Of a stretch of DNA of 64,000 nt, positions 8,956-19,785 are shown piece after piece. Below the pieces are notes generated by a model, which saw only the letters and a list, made by a program, of their open reading frames with translations, ran no database searches and had not been told where the DNA came from. Position numbers and translations under genes: made by a program. The number at the start of each line of letters is the position of its first letter. Positions within the stretch are counted from its first letter, which is position 1. Source of the DNA: JARRQJ01 sp963810615 (GTDB lineage Bacteria > Pseudomonadota > Gammaproteobacteria > DRLM01); NCBI GenBank assembly GCA_963810615.1, contig CAWEOA010000008.1:806001-870000 (forward strand), given 5' to 3'.

Positions 8956-11031
8956 ATGAATATAGCAAGCCTCAGTTACGGCGTCGCAGCAGGCGCCTTC
9001 CTTCTCTTGTCATTGCTATTGATTACCAGCTGGCGTGGACACCTGCAGGGGGCCTTGCTGACAGCAGCCACTCTCGTCACTACATTTTGGGCAACCGCGA
9101 TCTCGTTGGCGCAAGCGGGCATAATTGTTTTGTTTTTTCCCGCGGCTATACTTGAAGTGCTGCGTGGCCTTATCTGGGCAATATTCCTTATAAAACTCCT
9201 TAATCCGCAATCAGGTTTGAGGGGGTTATTGTTTGGAAGGGCGCGTTGGTGGTTGGCAGGCCTTGCGCTGCTTGGTGTAATGCTGGTCTCGCTGATCATT
9301 AGCGCTTACATAAATGCTAAACCACCCAGTACGGCAATCGGCGTTGATGCACGCATTTTTGGGCATCTGGCATTGGCTGTAGTGGGTTTGGTCTTAGTGG
9401 AGCAATTGTTTCGCAACACGCGTGCGGAGAGTCGCTGGGCGATTAAATACCTTTGCTTTGGCATAGGCGGCTTGTTTGCATATGATTTTTTTCTCTATTC
9501 GGATGCCCTGTTGTTCAAGAGTATCGATATTGATTTATGGCAGGCCAGGGGCTTGATCAATGTCTTGTTGGTGCCGTTGATCGCCGTGTCAGCCGCGCGT
9601 AACCCCGAGTGGTCGCTGGACGTATTCGTTTCGCGCCGTATTGTATTTCACAGTAGCGCAGTGTTGGGTGCGGGGATCTACCTGTTGGCGATGGCGGCGG
9701 GCGGGATGTATGTGCGGATTTATGGCGGTAGTTGGGGGCACGTGGCGCAGGCGGTATTTCTATTCGGCGCCTTGTTGGTACTGTTGGTTATTCTGTTTTC
9801 TGGCCAGGTCCAGGCTAAACTCAAGGTATTTCTCAATAAGCATTTTTTTAATTACAAATACGACTATCGTGAAGAGTGGCTGCGCTTTATCCGTACCTTG
9901 TCGGCAGGTGAGCCGGGACTTCCATTACGGGAGAGGGCAATCGCGGCCCTTGCAGATATTATGGACAGCCCGGGCGGGGCGTTGTGGTGGCAGCGTGAGC
10001 CGGGTCGTTATGACTTTGTCACCCAATGGAATATGTCGGAAGTAGGATCGGTCCATGAGGATGTCGATGGATCATTGGCGCGGTTTCTTACCACGCGTGT
10101 GTGGGTGATCAATTTGAATGAATACGATGAGAAACCGGAGGTTTATGCGGGACTGCAACTGCCTGAATGGTTGACTGCCTTGCAGAGGGCATGGCTGGTC
10201 GTGCCGCTGATGCATCACGATCGGCTGGCCGGTTTCGTGGTGCTGTCGCAATCGAGGGCGCCACGGGCCTGTAATTGGGAGGATAATGATCTGCTCAAGA
10301 CTGCAGGCAGAGAAGCCGCCAGCCATCTTGCCCAGATGGAGGCGGCAGAGGCCTTGGTCAATGCCCGCCAGTTCGAGGCCTTTAACCGCCTATCGGCGTT
10401 TTTGATTCATGATATGAAAAATGTGGTGGCTCAATTGTCATTGGTCGTAAACAATGCGGCTAAACACAGACATAAGCCTGAATTTGTGGAAGATGCCTTC
10501 AAGACCATCGAAAATGCGGCGACTAAGATGAATCACTTGCTGAACCAGTTGCGTTCGGGTACGGTCAATCGCGGCAGGTTAAGTCAAATTGATTTGGAAA
10601 AATTGTTGGTTGAGGTTGTTGCCGCCCATCAAGGAAAGGCCCCTATGCCGGTGCTGCAGTGTCATGCCCGGGGTGTCACTATGAGGGTGGAGCGGGACCG
10701 ATTGGCGGATGTGCTCGGTCATATCATTCAGAATGCCCAGGAGGCAACGCCGCCGGAGGGTAGCGTCGAGGTGGTATTGCAGAACAGCGGCGTAATGGCC
10801 GTTATAGAGGTGCGCGATACTGGTTGTGGAATGGATGGCGATTTTGTCCGTAATCGCTTGTTTCGACCCTTTGATTCGACGAAAGGGAGATCTGGCATGG
10901 GCATCGGTGCCTATGAGGCACGGGAATTTGTCCGGGAGCTGGGGGGACAATTGGATGTTCAAAGCGAACCTGGCGTAGGAACCTGTTTTCGGATTCGGCT
11001 GCCCTTGGCAAAGAACGATGGCGAAGGTTGA
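8956..11031 (+). CDS. prsK: PEP-CTERM system histidine kinase PrsK
   Basis: Membrane sensor kinase paired with PrsR, controlling PEP-CTERM protein genes. The 691-residue protein begins with a long hydrophobic region (about residues 5-290) with around eight helices. A GAF-like sensing region follows (about 300-455), then a dimerisation helix with the phospho-acceptor His485 in FNRLSAFLIHDMKNVV. The C-terminal ATPase domain has an N box (LGHIIQNAQEATP), a G1 box (VRDTGCGMDGDF) and a G2 region (GRSGMGIGAYEARE). The gene order priming transferase-prsK-prsR-prsT is the standard exosortase A arrangement, so the symbol is well supported. It lies 38 bases upstream of prsR. Confidence 0.95.
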   Translation: MNIASLSYGVAAGAFLLLSLLLITSWRGHLQGALLTAATLVTTFWATAISLAQAGIIVLFFPAAILEVLRGLIWAIFLIKLLNPQSGLRGLLFGRARWWLAGLALLGVMLVSLIISAYINAKPPSTAIGVDARIFGHLALAVVGLVLVEQLFRNTRAESRWAIKYLCFGIGGLFAYDFFLYSDALLFKSIDIDLWQARGLINVLLVPLIAVSAARNPEWSLDVFVSRRIVFHSSAVLGAGIYLLAMAAGGMYVRIYGGSWGHVAQAVFLFGALLVLLVILFSGQVQAKLKVFLNKHFFNYKYDYREEWLRFIRTLSAGEPGLPLRERAIAALADIMDSPGGALWWQREPGRYDFVTQWNMSEVGSVHEDVDGSLARFLTTRVWVINLNEYDEKPEVYAGLQLPEWLTALQRAWLVVPLMHHDRLAGFVVLSQSRAPRACNWEDNDLLKTAGREAASHLAQMEAAEALVNARQFEAFNRLSAFLIHDMKNVVAQLSLVVNNAAKHRHKPEFVEDAFKTIENAATKMNHLLNQLRSGTVNRGRLSQIDLEKLLVEVVAAHQGKAPMPVLQCHARGVTMRVERDRLADVLGHIIQNAQEATPPEGSVEVVLQNSGVMAVIEVRDTGCGMDGDFVRNRLFRPFDSTKGRSGMGIGAYEAREFVRELGGQLDVQSEPGVGTCFRIRLPLAKNDGEG

Positions 11032-11068
11032 TGGCGTTAGCCGAGCATAATGTGCGACGAGGTTACAA

Positions 11069-12433
11069 GTGAGTGATGAACAAGCCACATTATTGGTCGT
11101 AGAAGACGATCCTGGATTGCAAAGCCAGCTGCGGTGGAGCCTGGATGGCTTTAATGTCATCGTAGCGGGAGATGGTGCGTCCGCGCTGGCCGAGATCGCA
11201 AGACACAGGCCTGCCGTAGTGACCTTGGATTTGGGCTTGCCGCCCGATGCCGATGGTGCCAGCGAAGGTCTTGCCACCCTAGAGAAAATCCTCGAGACAG
11301 ACCCCGATACCAAGGTGATCGTAGTTTCCGGCAATGATGATAGGGAGAACGCCGTGCGCGCAGTAGGGATAGGCGCCTATGATTTCTATCAGAAACCCAT
11401 TGACCCCGACATTCTGCGCCTTATCGTGGAGCGCGCGTTTCACGTCCATCAACTGGAGAATGAGAATCGTCGCCTGCAAGTCAGGCAGGTATCTTCACCG
11501 TTGACGGGTTTGATCGCCGCCAGCCCCCAGATGCTGAAGGTGTGCCGGACGGTAGAAAAAGTGGGGCCTACGGATGTGACGACCTTGCTGTTGGGTGACA
11601 GCGGCACGGGTAAGGAGTTGATCGCCCGCGCATTGCACGATCTCAGTACCCGCGTCAAAGGCCCGTATGTGGCGATCAATTGTGCAGCTATTCCGGACAC
11701 CCTCCTCGAAAGCGAGTTGTTTGGCTATGAAAAAGGCGCCTTTACCGGTGCGGCCAAGCAGACGCGCGGCAAGATCGAATATGCAGATGGTGGTACGCTC
11801 TTTTTGGATGAAGTGGGTGATTTACCCATGACACTGCAGGTCAAATTGCTGCGCTTTCTCCAGGAACGCATTATTGAGCGACTGGGTGGCCGTCAGGAAA
11901 TACCGGTGGATGTGCGAGTAATTTGCGCTACCCATCAGGATTTACCCGCACTGGTGAAGGAAGGGCGATTCCGCGAAGACCTCTATTACCGTATCAGCGA
12001 AATCACGGTTCGTATCCCGCCGCTGTGTGAGCGTGACGGCGATGCGCTGTTACTGGCAAGGACATTTCTTGATGAATTCAGTAAAGAACATCGCAGAAAT
12101 CTTCGCGGGTTTACCCCGGATGCGGTGGAGGCCATAGAATCATATAAATGGCCGGGGAATGTGAGGGAATTGGAGAACCGGGTGAAGCGGGCGGTGATCA
12201 TGTCTGAGGGTAATCGTATTACCGCCGAAGAACTGGAACTCTCCGATTCTGCGAGCGGCGTTGCGTTAAATTTGAATTTGCGGGAAGTCCGTGAGGCGGC
12301 AGAACGTGCTGCCGTGCAACGGGCGATGAGTCTGTTCAATAGCAATATTTCCCAAGCGGCCGAGGCTTTGGGGGTGAGTCGCCCCACTTTTTATGACTTG
12401 ATGAACAAATACGGGTTAAAATCCAACCAATAA
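11069..12433 (+). CDS. prsR: PEP-CTERM system sigma-54-dependent response regulator PrsR
   Basis: NtrC-family activator phosphorylated by PrsK and acting with RpoN. The 454-residue protein has a receiver domain (Asp54 in TLDLGLP, Lys109 in FYQKP), an AAA+ central domain (Walker A GDSGTGKE at about 176-183, the sigma-54 contact loop GAFTGA at about 223-228, Walker B LFLDEVGD at about 244-251) and a C-terminal Fis-type helix-turn-helix (ISQAAEALGVSRPTFYDLMNKYG). The start codon is GTG. The GAFTGA loop is intact, so it should activate sigma-54 promoters; one excellent candidate is present upstream of the PEP-CTERM gene at 19786-19804. Confidence 0.96.
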   Translation: MSDEQATLLVVEDDPGLQSQLRWSLDGFNVIVAGDGASALAEIARHRPAVVTLDLGLPPDADGASEGLATLEKILETDPDTKVIVVSGNDDRENAVRAVGIGAYDFYQKPIDPDILRLIVERAFHVHQLENENRRLQVRQVSSPLTGLIAASPQMLKVCRTVEKVGPTDVTTLLLGDSGTGKELIARALHDLSTRVKGPYVAINCAAIPDTLLESELFGYEKGAFTGAAKQTRGKIEYADGGTLFLDEVGDLPMTLQVKLLRFLQERIIERLGGRQEIPVDVRVICATHQDLPALVKEGRFREDLYYRISEITVRIPPLCERDGDALLLARTFLDEFSKEHRRNLRGFTPDAVEAIESYKWPGNVRELENRVKRAVIMSEGNRITAEELELSDSASGVALNLNLREVREAAERAAVQRAMSLFNSNISQAAEALGVSRPTFYDLMNKYGLKSNQ

Positions 12434-12527
12434 ATAATCCATTGTTTGGATGATTTGATCCAAATGTCCCTCCATTCCGGGGGTGATCCATGAAAGTCCT
12501 TCAGACTTAGAAATCGGAGATTCGCTC

Positions 12528-15308
12528 GTGAAAACTACTGCAAAATTCTGGTGCGTTAAATTGATATGCGCTCTGTATTGCATGGGGGGGGCGTCAGTCT
12601 ATGCGGCCACTATCGATCAGTACGTACAACAAGCCAAGCAATATCAGCAGAAGGGTGAGCAACGAGCCGCCATCATCCAGCTGAAAAACGCTTTACAACA
12701 AGACGCCAATCAACCGCAGGTGCGAATATTGCTTGCGCAAAGTTATCTTAAAATCGGTGACGGAGCGTCCGCTGAAAAGGAATTAAAACGGGCGAAAGAC
12801 TTGGGCGCCAAGCCTGAGGAGCTAATGACATTGATAAGTCAAGCCTATCTTTTGCAGCGAGAGTACAAGAAAGTATTGGATGAAGTGAGGCCGGAGAAAG
12901 GCGCTTCGCCGCGAATCCAAGCAACGCTGCTTGCTATGCAGGGAGATGCGTATATCGGGTTGGGGAAGGCTGACGAGGCGCAGAAAAAATACAGAGAGGC
13001 TCTGAAGCTTGATGCTGATTCCCAGGCGGCGTGGCTTGGAATAACACGTACTGAATTATTGCGCAAAGAGACCGATGCCGCTGCGAAGCAGGTTGACGAG
13101 TTGGTTAAGAAATTTCCGCAATCGGCTGAAGCTTGGGTGATGAAAGGAGAATTGCACCGCCAACGCTCCGAATTTTCAGCGGGTGCAAAGGCATTTGAAA
13201 AGGCCATCGATCTGGAGCCTGAAAATATCAGCGCACAATTAGGTGCGGCAATGATGTTGATCGCCGAGAAAAAGTATGACGAAGGTTCTCAACACATCGC
13301 TACGGTGTTGAAACTGGCTCCTCGTCATCCGATGGCCAATTATTTGAAGGGCCTCGCCGCGTATCAACAGGGGAAGATGGGTCCGGCGGAAGACGCTTTG
13401 AATCAAGTGGTGGCGGTGGCGCCCAATTATGGCCCCGCTTATTTGTTGTTGGGCTCCGTCCAGTATAACAGCGGTGAATTGGAGCAGGCGGCGGAGTCTT
13501 TGAAGCGCTTTATAAACAGTTCCCCGGCAAATATTCCTGGCCGGAAGCTGTACGCCGCGACCCTGATTAAGCTCAAGCAGCCGGATCGTGCCATTGAGAC
13601 CTTGGATGTCGCTCTAAAACAAAATGGCAACGACCCACAGATTTTATCGCTGTTGGGAAGTGCCTACATGCATAAGGGAGACTCCGCCAAGGGCGTTGAG
13701 TATATGAAGAAGGCCGTGGCTGCGGCGCCTAATGCTGCGGGACTTCGTACTCAATTGGCGCTGGGCTATATGGCCTCGGGGGAGAGTGACCAGGCCATAT
13801 CGCAATTGACGTCGGCGGTAGATTTGGGGCAGGAAGGGGATCAGGCCGATATTCTTCTGGTGCTCAGCCATCTGCAAAGGCATGAATTCGATAAAGCCCT
13901 AAAGGCCGCCCGGGCATTGGACAAGAAACAGCCTAAAAGTCCGATCGCAGCAAATTTGATGGGTGGCGCCTATTTAGGAAAAAAAGACAACGCTGCCGCG
14001 CGCAAACAATTCGAACGGGCATTGAAGATAGATCCGTCTTTTACCCCGGCGCATGCTAACTTGGCGAAAATCGATGAGGCGGATGGCAATAATGAAGCCG
14101 CTAAACGCCATTACCAAGCGATCCTAGATAAGGATGATAAAAATGTCGAGGCCCTGACGGGAATGGCGCGCTTGGCAGATAAAGCCGGTGACCAGGAGGG
14201 AGTGTTACATTGGTTACAGCAGGCGCGAACCAAAGTGCCGGATGCCGTTGTGCCAGGTGTCTTACTCGCCAGGTATTATCTTTCGCATGGAGAAGCGCTC
14301 AAGGCCCTGGCTGTAACTCAGGACATCACCAGCCGCAATCCTGATAATGCGATGGCTTTGGAGGTTGCGGGTCAGGTTCAGCTCGCCAACAATCAGACTA
14401 GTAATGCTATTGCGTCATTTCGACGCTTAACGGATCTGAATCCAAAATCGGCGCAGGCCTTTTATTCGCTCGCGACGGCCCAGGTTAAGGATAAAGACCT
14501 GGACACTGCTCGAGTAAATATTAACAAGGCATTGAAGTTACAGTCAGATTTCCCGGCGGCGATGATGATGTTGGCTGCAATCCAATACGAACAAGGACAA
14601 AAAAAAGAGGCGATCGATACGGCGATACGCCTGCAAAAACAGCATCCCGACATGAGTGCCGGTTACGAAGTAGAAGGAAATATTCATTTGAACGACGGCA
14701 AATTTGATATGGCCGCCAAGGCGTATGAGGATGCCTACAAGCACGGTGCCAGTGCCGGTTTGTCAATAAAACTCTATCAAGTCCGACGTAAGTTAGGGGC
14801 GGCGGATGCGAGCGACGTATTGCTGCGGTGGACCAAAGAGCATCCGGAAGATATGACGGTGACCATGGCTCTAGCCAATGCCTACCAAGCGGAAAAACGA
14901 AACAAGGATGCTATCGCCCAATATGAGCGGGTACTGCAGACGCAACCGCAGAACATTGTCGCATTGAATAATCTCGCATGGCTCTACAATGAAGTGGGCG
15001 ATAGCCGCGCCGTTGATACCGCCGAACGCGCCTATAAATTGAAGCCCGAGGAGCCGGCGATCGTAGATACCTTGGGATGGCTGTTAGTTCAGCATGGTGA
15101 CAGTGGGCGGGCCGTAAATTTATTGCAAGAGGCCAGCATGCGTGCGCCCCATCTGCTTGAAATTCGCTACCACATGGCCGTGGCGCTTGATAAAGTCGGA
15201 CGTAAAGACGAGGCTCGCAAGGAATTAGAACGCTTGCTCGATGAGAAACAGGATTTCCCCGGAATTGAGTCGGCAAAGGCTTTGCTTAGTAAAATCAAAA
15301 ATGAGTAA
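12528..15308 (+). CDS. prsT: PEP-CTERM system TPR protein PrsT (first copy, intact)
   Basis: Large exported protein made of tetratricopeptide repeats, a standard member of exosortase A loci, probably a scaffold for exopolysaccharide secretion or PEP-CTERM processing. From the GTG at 12528 it has 926 residues. That start is preferred over the more upstream GTG at 12483 because GGAGA lies 7 bases before it. It also begins directly with a signal peptide (VKTTAKFWCVKLICALYCMGGASVYA). The cleavage region has no lipobox, unlike the usual PrsT lipoprotein. TPR units repeat about every 34 residues through to the end (for example LKNALQQDANQPQVRILLAQSYLKIGD). A second, lipobox-bearing copy follows 303 bases downstream. 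Confidence 0.92.
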   Translation: MKTTAKFWCVKLICALYCMGGASVYAATIDQYVQQAKQYQQKGEQRAAIIQLKNALQQDANQPQVRILLAQSYLKIGDGASAEKELKRAKDLGAKPEELMTLISQAYLLQREYKKVLDEVRPEKGASPRIQATLLAMQGDAYIGLGKADEAQKKYREALKLDADSQAAWLGITRTELLRKETDAAAKQVDELVKKFPQSAEAWVMKGELHRQRSEFSAGAKAFEKAIDLEPENISAQLGAAMMLIAEKKYDEGSQHIATVLKLAPRHPMANYLKGLAAYQQGKMGPAEDALNQVVAVAPNYGPAYLLLGSVQYNSGELEQAAESLKRFINSSPANIPGRKLYAATLIKLKQPDRAIETLDVALKQNGNDPQILSLLGSAYMHKGDSAKGVEYMKKAVAAAPNAAGLRTQLALGYMASGESDQAISQLTSAVDLGQEGDQADILLVLSHLQRHEFDKALKAARALDKKQPKSPIAANLMGGAYLGKKDNAAARKQFERALKIDPSFTPAHANLAKIDEADGNNEAAKRHYQAILDKDDKNVEALTGMARLADKAGDQEGVLHWLQQARTKVPDAVVPGVLLARYYLSHGEALKALAVTQDITSRNPDNAMALEVAGQVQLANNQTSNAIASFRRLTDLNPKSAQAFYSLATAQVKDKDLDTARVNINKALKLQSDFPAAMMMLAAIQYEQGQKKEAIDTAIRLQKQHPDMSAGYEVEGNIHLNDGKFDMAAKAYEDAYKHGASAGLSIKLYQVRRKLGAADASDVLLRWTKEHPEDMTVTMALANAYQAEKRNKDAIAQYERVLQTQPQNIVALNNLAWLYNEVGDSRAVDTAERAYKLKPEEPAIVDTLGWLLVQHGDSGRAVNLLQEASMRAPHLLEIRYHMAVALDKVGRKDEARKELERLLDEKQDFPGIESAKALLSKIKNE

Positions 15309-15611
15309 TGTTTTACGCAAAGCGGATATAAGTGGCTCCTCGAGCTTTCGGGAAGGCCGGCTGTTTTGTCATTCCTTGAGTTGGTAAGAAGTCTAATGTC
15401 GGTAATAACATCTGGAACGGTTCGTTGAAGGATTTCTCCCTTGTCGAATCGATCAATCAGCAGGTTGCCGGAATATATATCTCTGAATATGGGAGCGACT
15501 ATATTCAGTATTATGCGGCCTACTTTGTTGTTTTTGATAAATTTTGCTTAATAAGTCATTTCGCCAAAATTAATTGACCATGTGCGGTGCCCTATACGGA
15601 GAATTTTCCCG

Positions 15612-18189
15612 ATGGTAGTTACAATGAGAAGAATAAAATTGCTCTCGCTGTGTTTGCTTGTGGTGATCAGCGCACTCGCTGTTACCGGTTGTTCCAAACC
15701 GAAAAGCAGCTACGATTATCTCACCCAGGCCAGGCATGAGCATCAGAACGGTAATGATCAGGCTGCGCTAATTGATTTAAAAAATGCACTTAAAAAGGAC
15801 CCCAAAAACGGTGAGGCGCGCTTACTGATGGCGCAGATTCTCAACGCGCGAGGGGAGGGGGCTGCAGCAGAAATTGAACTGCATAAAGCGATAGATCTTG
15901 GGGTAGATAAAAACTATGTTGCACCTGCTATGGGCCAAGCGCTGCTGCTTCAGCGGCAGTATCAGAAAGTCATAGATACCATCAAGGCGCTTGATGACGG
16001 CAAAGGTAAAGTGGCGGCTGATGTCTATAACGTGCGTGGAAATGCGTACCTTGCCTTAATGAAATCTGATGATGCAAGGTCCGCATTTGAAAATGCGCTA
16101 AAGGAATATCCCGATTCCGCAGATGCTTATTTGGGTATGGCGAGATTGGCGGCTATGCAAAATGACTTGGATGGAGCGCTTCGCGAAACTGATTTGGCCT
16201 TGTCTAAGGAGCCAAATAGCACCAAGGGATGGCTCATGAAGGCGACCATCTTAAGAGCGCAAAATAAGGATGAGGAGGCGCGGATTGCATATGAACATAT
16301 TATACAGACCAATAAAAAAAATGTTTCTGCGCACCTGGGCTTGGTGTCCATGGATTTGGAGGCCGGTCAGCTCGATGCGGCAAAGCACAAGTTGATGCGG
16401 CTTTAAAAATTGCCCCCAAGGATTTGGCGGTCCGCTATGCCCTCGCCGTAGTGCAATTCCAACGGGTAAGTTTCAAGATGCTCAGGATGCTGTTCAGGAA
16501 GTGCTCAAAGGGGCGCCTGATCATCTGCCCAGTATCCTGTTGCGCGGGGCTCTTGCGTTTGTCCAAGGATCATATGAGCAGGCCCTCAGAGATCTTAGTA
16601 CCGTTGTTGCGCAGCATCCCGGCAATGCTTATGCCCGCAGAGTTCTTGCTGCCACACAACTCAAATTGGGGGAAACGGACAAGGCCTTGGATACGCTTCA
16701 GCCGTTACTCAAGCCCGAGTCGCGGATGCTCAGGCGCTGGCGCTTGCAGGGGAGGCGCAGTTGAAGGCAAAAAACTACGCCATGGCAACCGAGTACTTGC
16801 AGAAAGCAATAGAGATCAACCCTAAAGCCCAACAAGTGGAAACGCAGCTGGCTATCAGTCACTTAGGTGCGGGCGAGACCGAACGGGCTATAAAGGAATT
16901 GGAGAGCGTGGCCAAAGAAGCCCCGGACAATCTCCGGCGGATATGATTCTTATCGTAACGCGATTTCAGCGCAATGAATATGATCAGGCATTGGCGGCAA
17001 TCGCCAATATGGAGAAAAAGCTCGGACCCAATCCAGTCACTCTCAATCTGAGAGGAACTGCACTGATGGGTAAACAGGATTTCTCAAAGGCCCGTAAGGC
17101 CTTCGAGCAGGCATTGGCAATCCAGCCGACATATTTCCCGGCGGTTGCCAATCTGGCCCAGCTTGACCTGCAGGAAAACAAGCCGGGAGAGGCACGCAAA
17201 CGCTTCGAGGCCTTACTCGAAAAGGATAAAAACAATGTACAGGCTATGTTGACCCTGGCTGAACTTGCGCCACCCAGCATCAGGAGGCGGAATATGCCAA
17301 CTGGCTAAAAAAAGCCGTAGCGGCCCAGCCTGACGTCATGCTGCCCTATATTAAGTTGGTGAACTTTTATTTGATGAAGAAGGATAATGCCGAGGCATTG
17401 GATTTCGCCAATAAAGCAGTGAAAGCCAATCCCAACAGCTCTCAAGCGCTCGGTTTACTAGGTGCCACTCAATCGGCAGTTGGTAATAAGGAAGAGGCCT
17501 TAAAGGTTGCCAGGCAATTGCAAGTACGGCTGCCCAGCTCGCCTATCGGCTACATCGGCGAGGCCGACATATTGGTGGATCAAAAGCACTATTCTCAGGC
17601 TGTCAAAGCGTACGAGAAGGCACTGGCAAAGGGGGCAGGTTCGGCGGGATTGATTAAGCTCCATCGAGCCCTGCTCAGCTCAGGCGATGACAAAGCAGCC
17701 GATCGGCGTTTGACATCCTGGATTCAGGAGAATCCTAAAGACGCCGATGTACTTGCCTATGCCGCTGACTACTATATGGCCAGTAATCGTAACGGCGATG
17801 CCATAATGCGCTACAAACAGTTGCTGAACTTGGTGCCGCAAAGTGCCCCGGTTCTCAATAATTTGGCCATTCTCTATCAACGCCAAAAGGATAGTCGTGC
17901 CCAGGCAACTGCCGAGCAGGCACTTAAATTGGCGCCTGGGAATCCAGGGATACAGAATACCCTTGGATGGATATTGGTGGAGCAGCGAGAAATTCCCCGC
18001 GGCTTGGATCTGTTGCGTAAGGCAGCGACCGGTGCACCAAACGTGGGCGTCATACACTATCACCTCGCGGTGGCATTATCGCGTTCCGGAGACAAGACTG
18101 AAGCGAAAAAGGAATTGGAAGCCGCAATTGCCACCGGCCAGAATTTCCCCGGATTGGAGGACGCCAAGGTGATGCTTAAGGGAATGTGA
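15612..18189 (+). pseudogene. second PrsT-type TPR lipoprotein, broken by five frameshifts
   Basis: Paralogue of the preceding gene. The ATG at 15612 follows GGAGAA and opens a lipoprotein signal ending in a lipobox (ALAVTGC). TPR coding then continues to 18189 but changes frame five times, near 16390, 16466, 16713, 16932 and 17272. Every change is the loss of one base. Each is repaired by lengthening a short run by one base (AA to AAA, GGG to GGGG, G to GG, T to TT, G to GG). Between breaks the frame is open and clearly TPR. Repaired length would be about 860 residues. This is either a decaying duplicate or a real gene with base-calling errors; the lack of nonsense changes favours the latter slightly. 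Confidence 0.85.
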
Positions 18190-18892
18190 TTTCTGGGCAT
18201 CTAAATGGAAGCGTCTGGAATAAGCGCACTGCCTGAGCCGTAGGAGCCTGCATCTATGCCGTGTCCGTTCAACTATAATCGGGCAGGGTGTAATTCCCTC
18301 GCCAAGTTTTCTTCGCAAAGTCTATACCGATAGTACTGCACTTTATCGTAGCGCAATTACGCCAGTAACGAATTGATGTCTGTTCGACCCTGAGGGTGGA
18401 GCAGAGCAATAAAATCTTGGTCATTGATTCTCCACCTGACCACGAGCATATGACATGACTGTCACCGGCCGAGAGGGCAATAGCTATGACATAGCATGAT
18501 GAGTCGGTGGCAAGTAACGGAGGATAATAATCGACTATACGGTTGCGGTTGCCGGGCGAGAAACGAGCGGTGGAGTCTGTGGTTACAAGGGAATTTACCG
18601 GGGGCGTAATAGTGCAATGAGACCGACCCTGCCGTGAGGGGGATTCCTTGAATAAGCACTGCAAGAATTGAGTTTGACGCTTAAAGGGGATACCTCAAAA
18701 GTCCCCCGACTCCTGCCATGACGAAACCATCTATTCTGAGATCTTGGCGCCGGCATTGTCGCCTTATCGGTCAAAGTACTTTGGGGCAAGGCACCTCTTA
18801 CATATACATGGGTAACGTATTTGTATGGGCCCAAAAAGAAAGACCCCAGTTTTACCTGGGGTCTTATGGTGTAGCTCAACTGTTTATGTTGC
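18190..18892. other. 700-bp gap with possible IS110-type transposase remnant
   Basis: No convincing gene. On the minus strand near 18310-18345 the frame reads STIGIDFAKKTW, which resembles the first conserved block of IS110-family transposases (TIGIDxAK with the first catalytic Asp). It is followed by unrelated sequence and a stop, so at most a short stub remains. The interval also holds a small inverted repeat (GGGGATACC...GTCCCCC near 18688-18710). The PEP-CTERM terminator occupies the right end. Confidence 0.35.
18831..18865 (-). terminator. rho-independent terminator of the PEP-CTERM gene
   Basis: Stem AGACCCCAG / CTGGGGTCT with a 6-base loop, followed on the minus strand by TTCTTTTTGG. 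It begins 28 bases past the stop codon of the PEP-CTERM gene. Confidence 0.88.
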
Positions 18893-19714
18893 TTATGCTT
18901 TCGCTTTGCCTTTGCGGCGGCGAAGCGACAAGCCCATCGCAGCCATACCCACGCCCATCAAAGCCAAGGGGCCCGGCTCAGGAACTGTGAAGAAGGCATT
19001 GGCTGAGCTTTGCGGCAACAGGATATCTGTGGCCGAGGTCGGGTCAAAGGATTGGAAGTTGCCGTTCAGGTCCAGGACCATATAGAAGGGGCGCGGGGCC
19101 GTGAAGTAGTTATCTCCAGCCGGGCTGCTAAGAGCCCAGTCGCCGAAAACCAGCTCGAAATCGCCGTTGGCGCCGGGACCGGCGAAACCATGCCCGTTAC
19201 CCGAAGACAAGAGGCTTGCGGTGCCCAGCAGCTGATCGTCGGCGGTATTGCCGAGGGTTATATCGGCAATGGTCTTACCAATCGCTGTGCCTGGCAACGT
19301 CTTTGTCGTATCCTGACTTGCATCGGCCCACAACTGCAGCGTGCCGTTACCACCGCTGAAAGTCACGTTGCTACCGGCTGTGCTGAAGCTACCATCCGAT
19401 TGGAATACGGCGTAAAGACTGTAGCCGTTGGTAGCTGGGCCGTTTAGGTAGGCTGGCACTGCCCCGCCGTTGAGCGTCCATCCCGTTGCATTAAAGTAGG
19501 CGAGGGTATTGAACGTGGTGGGGCTGGTGGTGCTAAACAGCTCAGTGTAATTGCCGTTCAGCTGATCGGCGGTCAGGACACTGCTAGGCGTGCCGGTGAC
19601 GGCGCTTTCCTGAATAGTAACATCCTTGGCGTCTATGGCAGCATCGAGCGCGAGGGCCGGAACTGCGGCGCCGGCGAGCATGGCGGCCATTATACTGTTT
19701 AGGACAAGTTTCAT
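18893..19714 (-). CDS. PEP-CTERM sorting-signal protein (PepA-like)
   Basis: A 273-residue exported protein and likely substrate of exosortase A. It has a Sec signal peptide (about residues 1-22, ending AVPALA) and a Ser/Thr/Gly/Asn-rich mature part with very few Cys. The tripartite C-terminal sorting signal runs from about residue 244: VPEP, a hydrophobic helix (LALMGVGMAAMGLSL) and the basic tail RRRKGKAKA. The overall pattern recalls flocculation-associated PEP-CTERM proteins. The start is supported by GGAGAA six bases upstream. It is the only PEP-CTERM substrate found in the window, and it has both a strong terminator and a sigma-54 promoter, so it is a single-gene unit. Mature function unknown; perhaps an extracellular matrix protein. 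Confidence 0.93.
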   Translation of the reverse strand: MKLVLNSIMAAMLAGAAVPALALDAAIDAKDVTIQESAVTGTPSSVLTADQLNGNYTELFSTTSPTTFNTLAYFNATGWTLNGGAVPAYLNGPATNGYSLYAVFQSDGSFSTAGSNVTFSGGNGTLQLWADASQDTTKTLPGTAIGKTIADITLGNTADDQLLGTASLLSSGNGHGFAGPGANGDFELVFGDWALSSPAGDNYFTAPRPFYMVLDLNGNFQSFDPTSATDILLPQSSANAFFTVPEPGPLALMGVGMAAMGLSLRRRKGKAKA

Positions 19715-19785
19715 GTCAGTTCTCCATATCTATCTTAGTTAGTTTAATTACAAGGTCCGGGTTCTCGTCGCTTGATGCTTAATGT

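Noticed and set aside
12445..12464. Hairpin TTTGGAT/ATCCAAA after prsR as terminator
   Set aside because: Only a 7-bp AT-rich stem and no U tract follows; prsT is probably co-transcribed.
18269..18664. 131-codon minus-strand frame as a gene
   Set aside because: Apart from the short IS110-like stretch there is no domain and the rest is not protein-like; treated as a remnant only.
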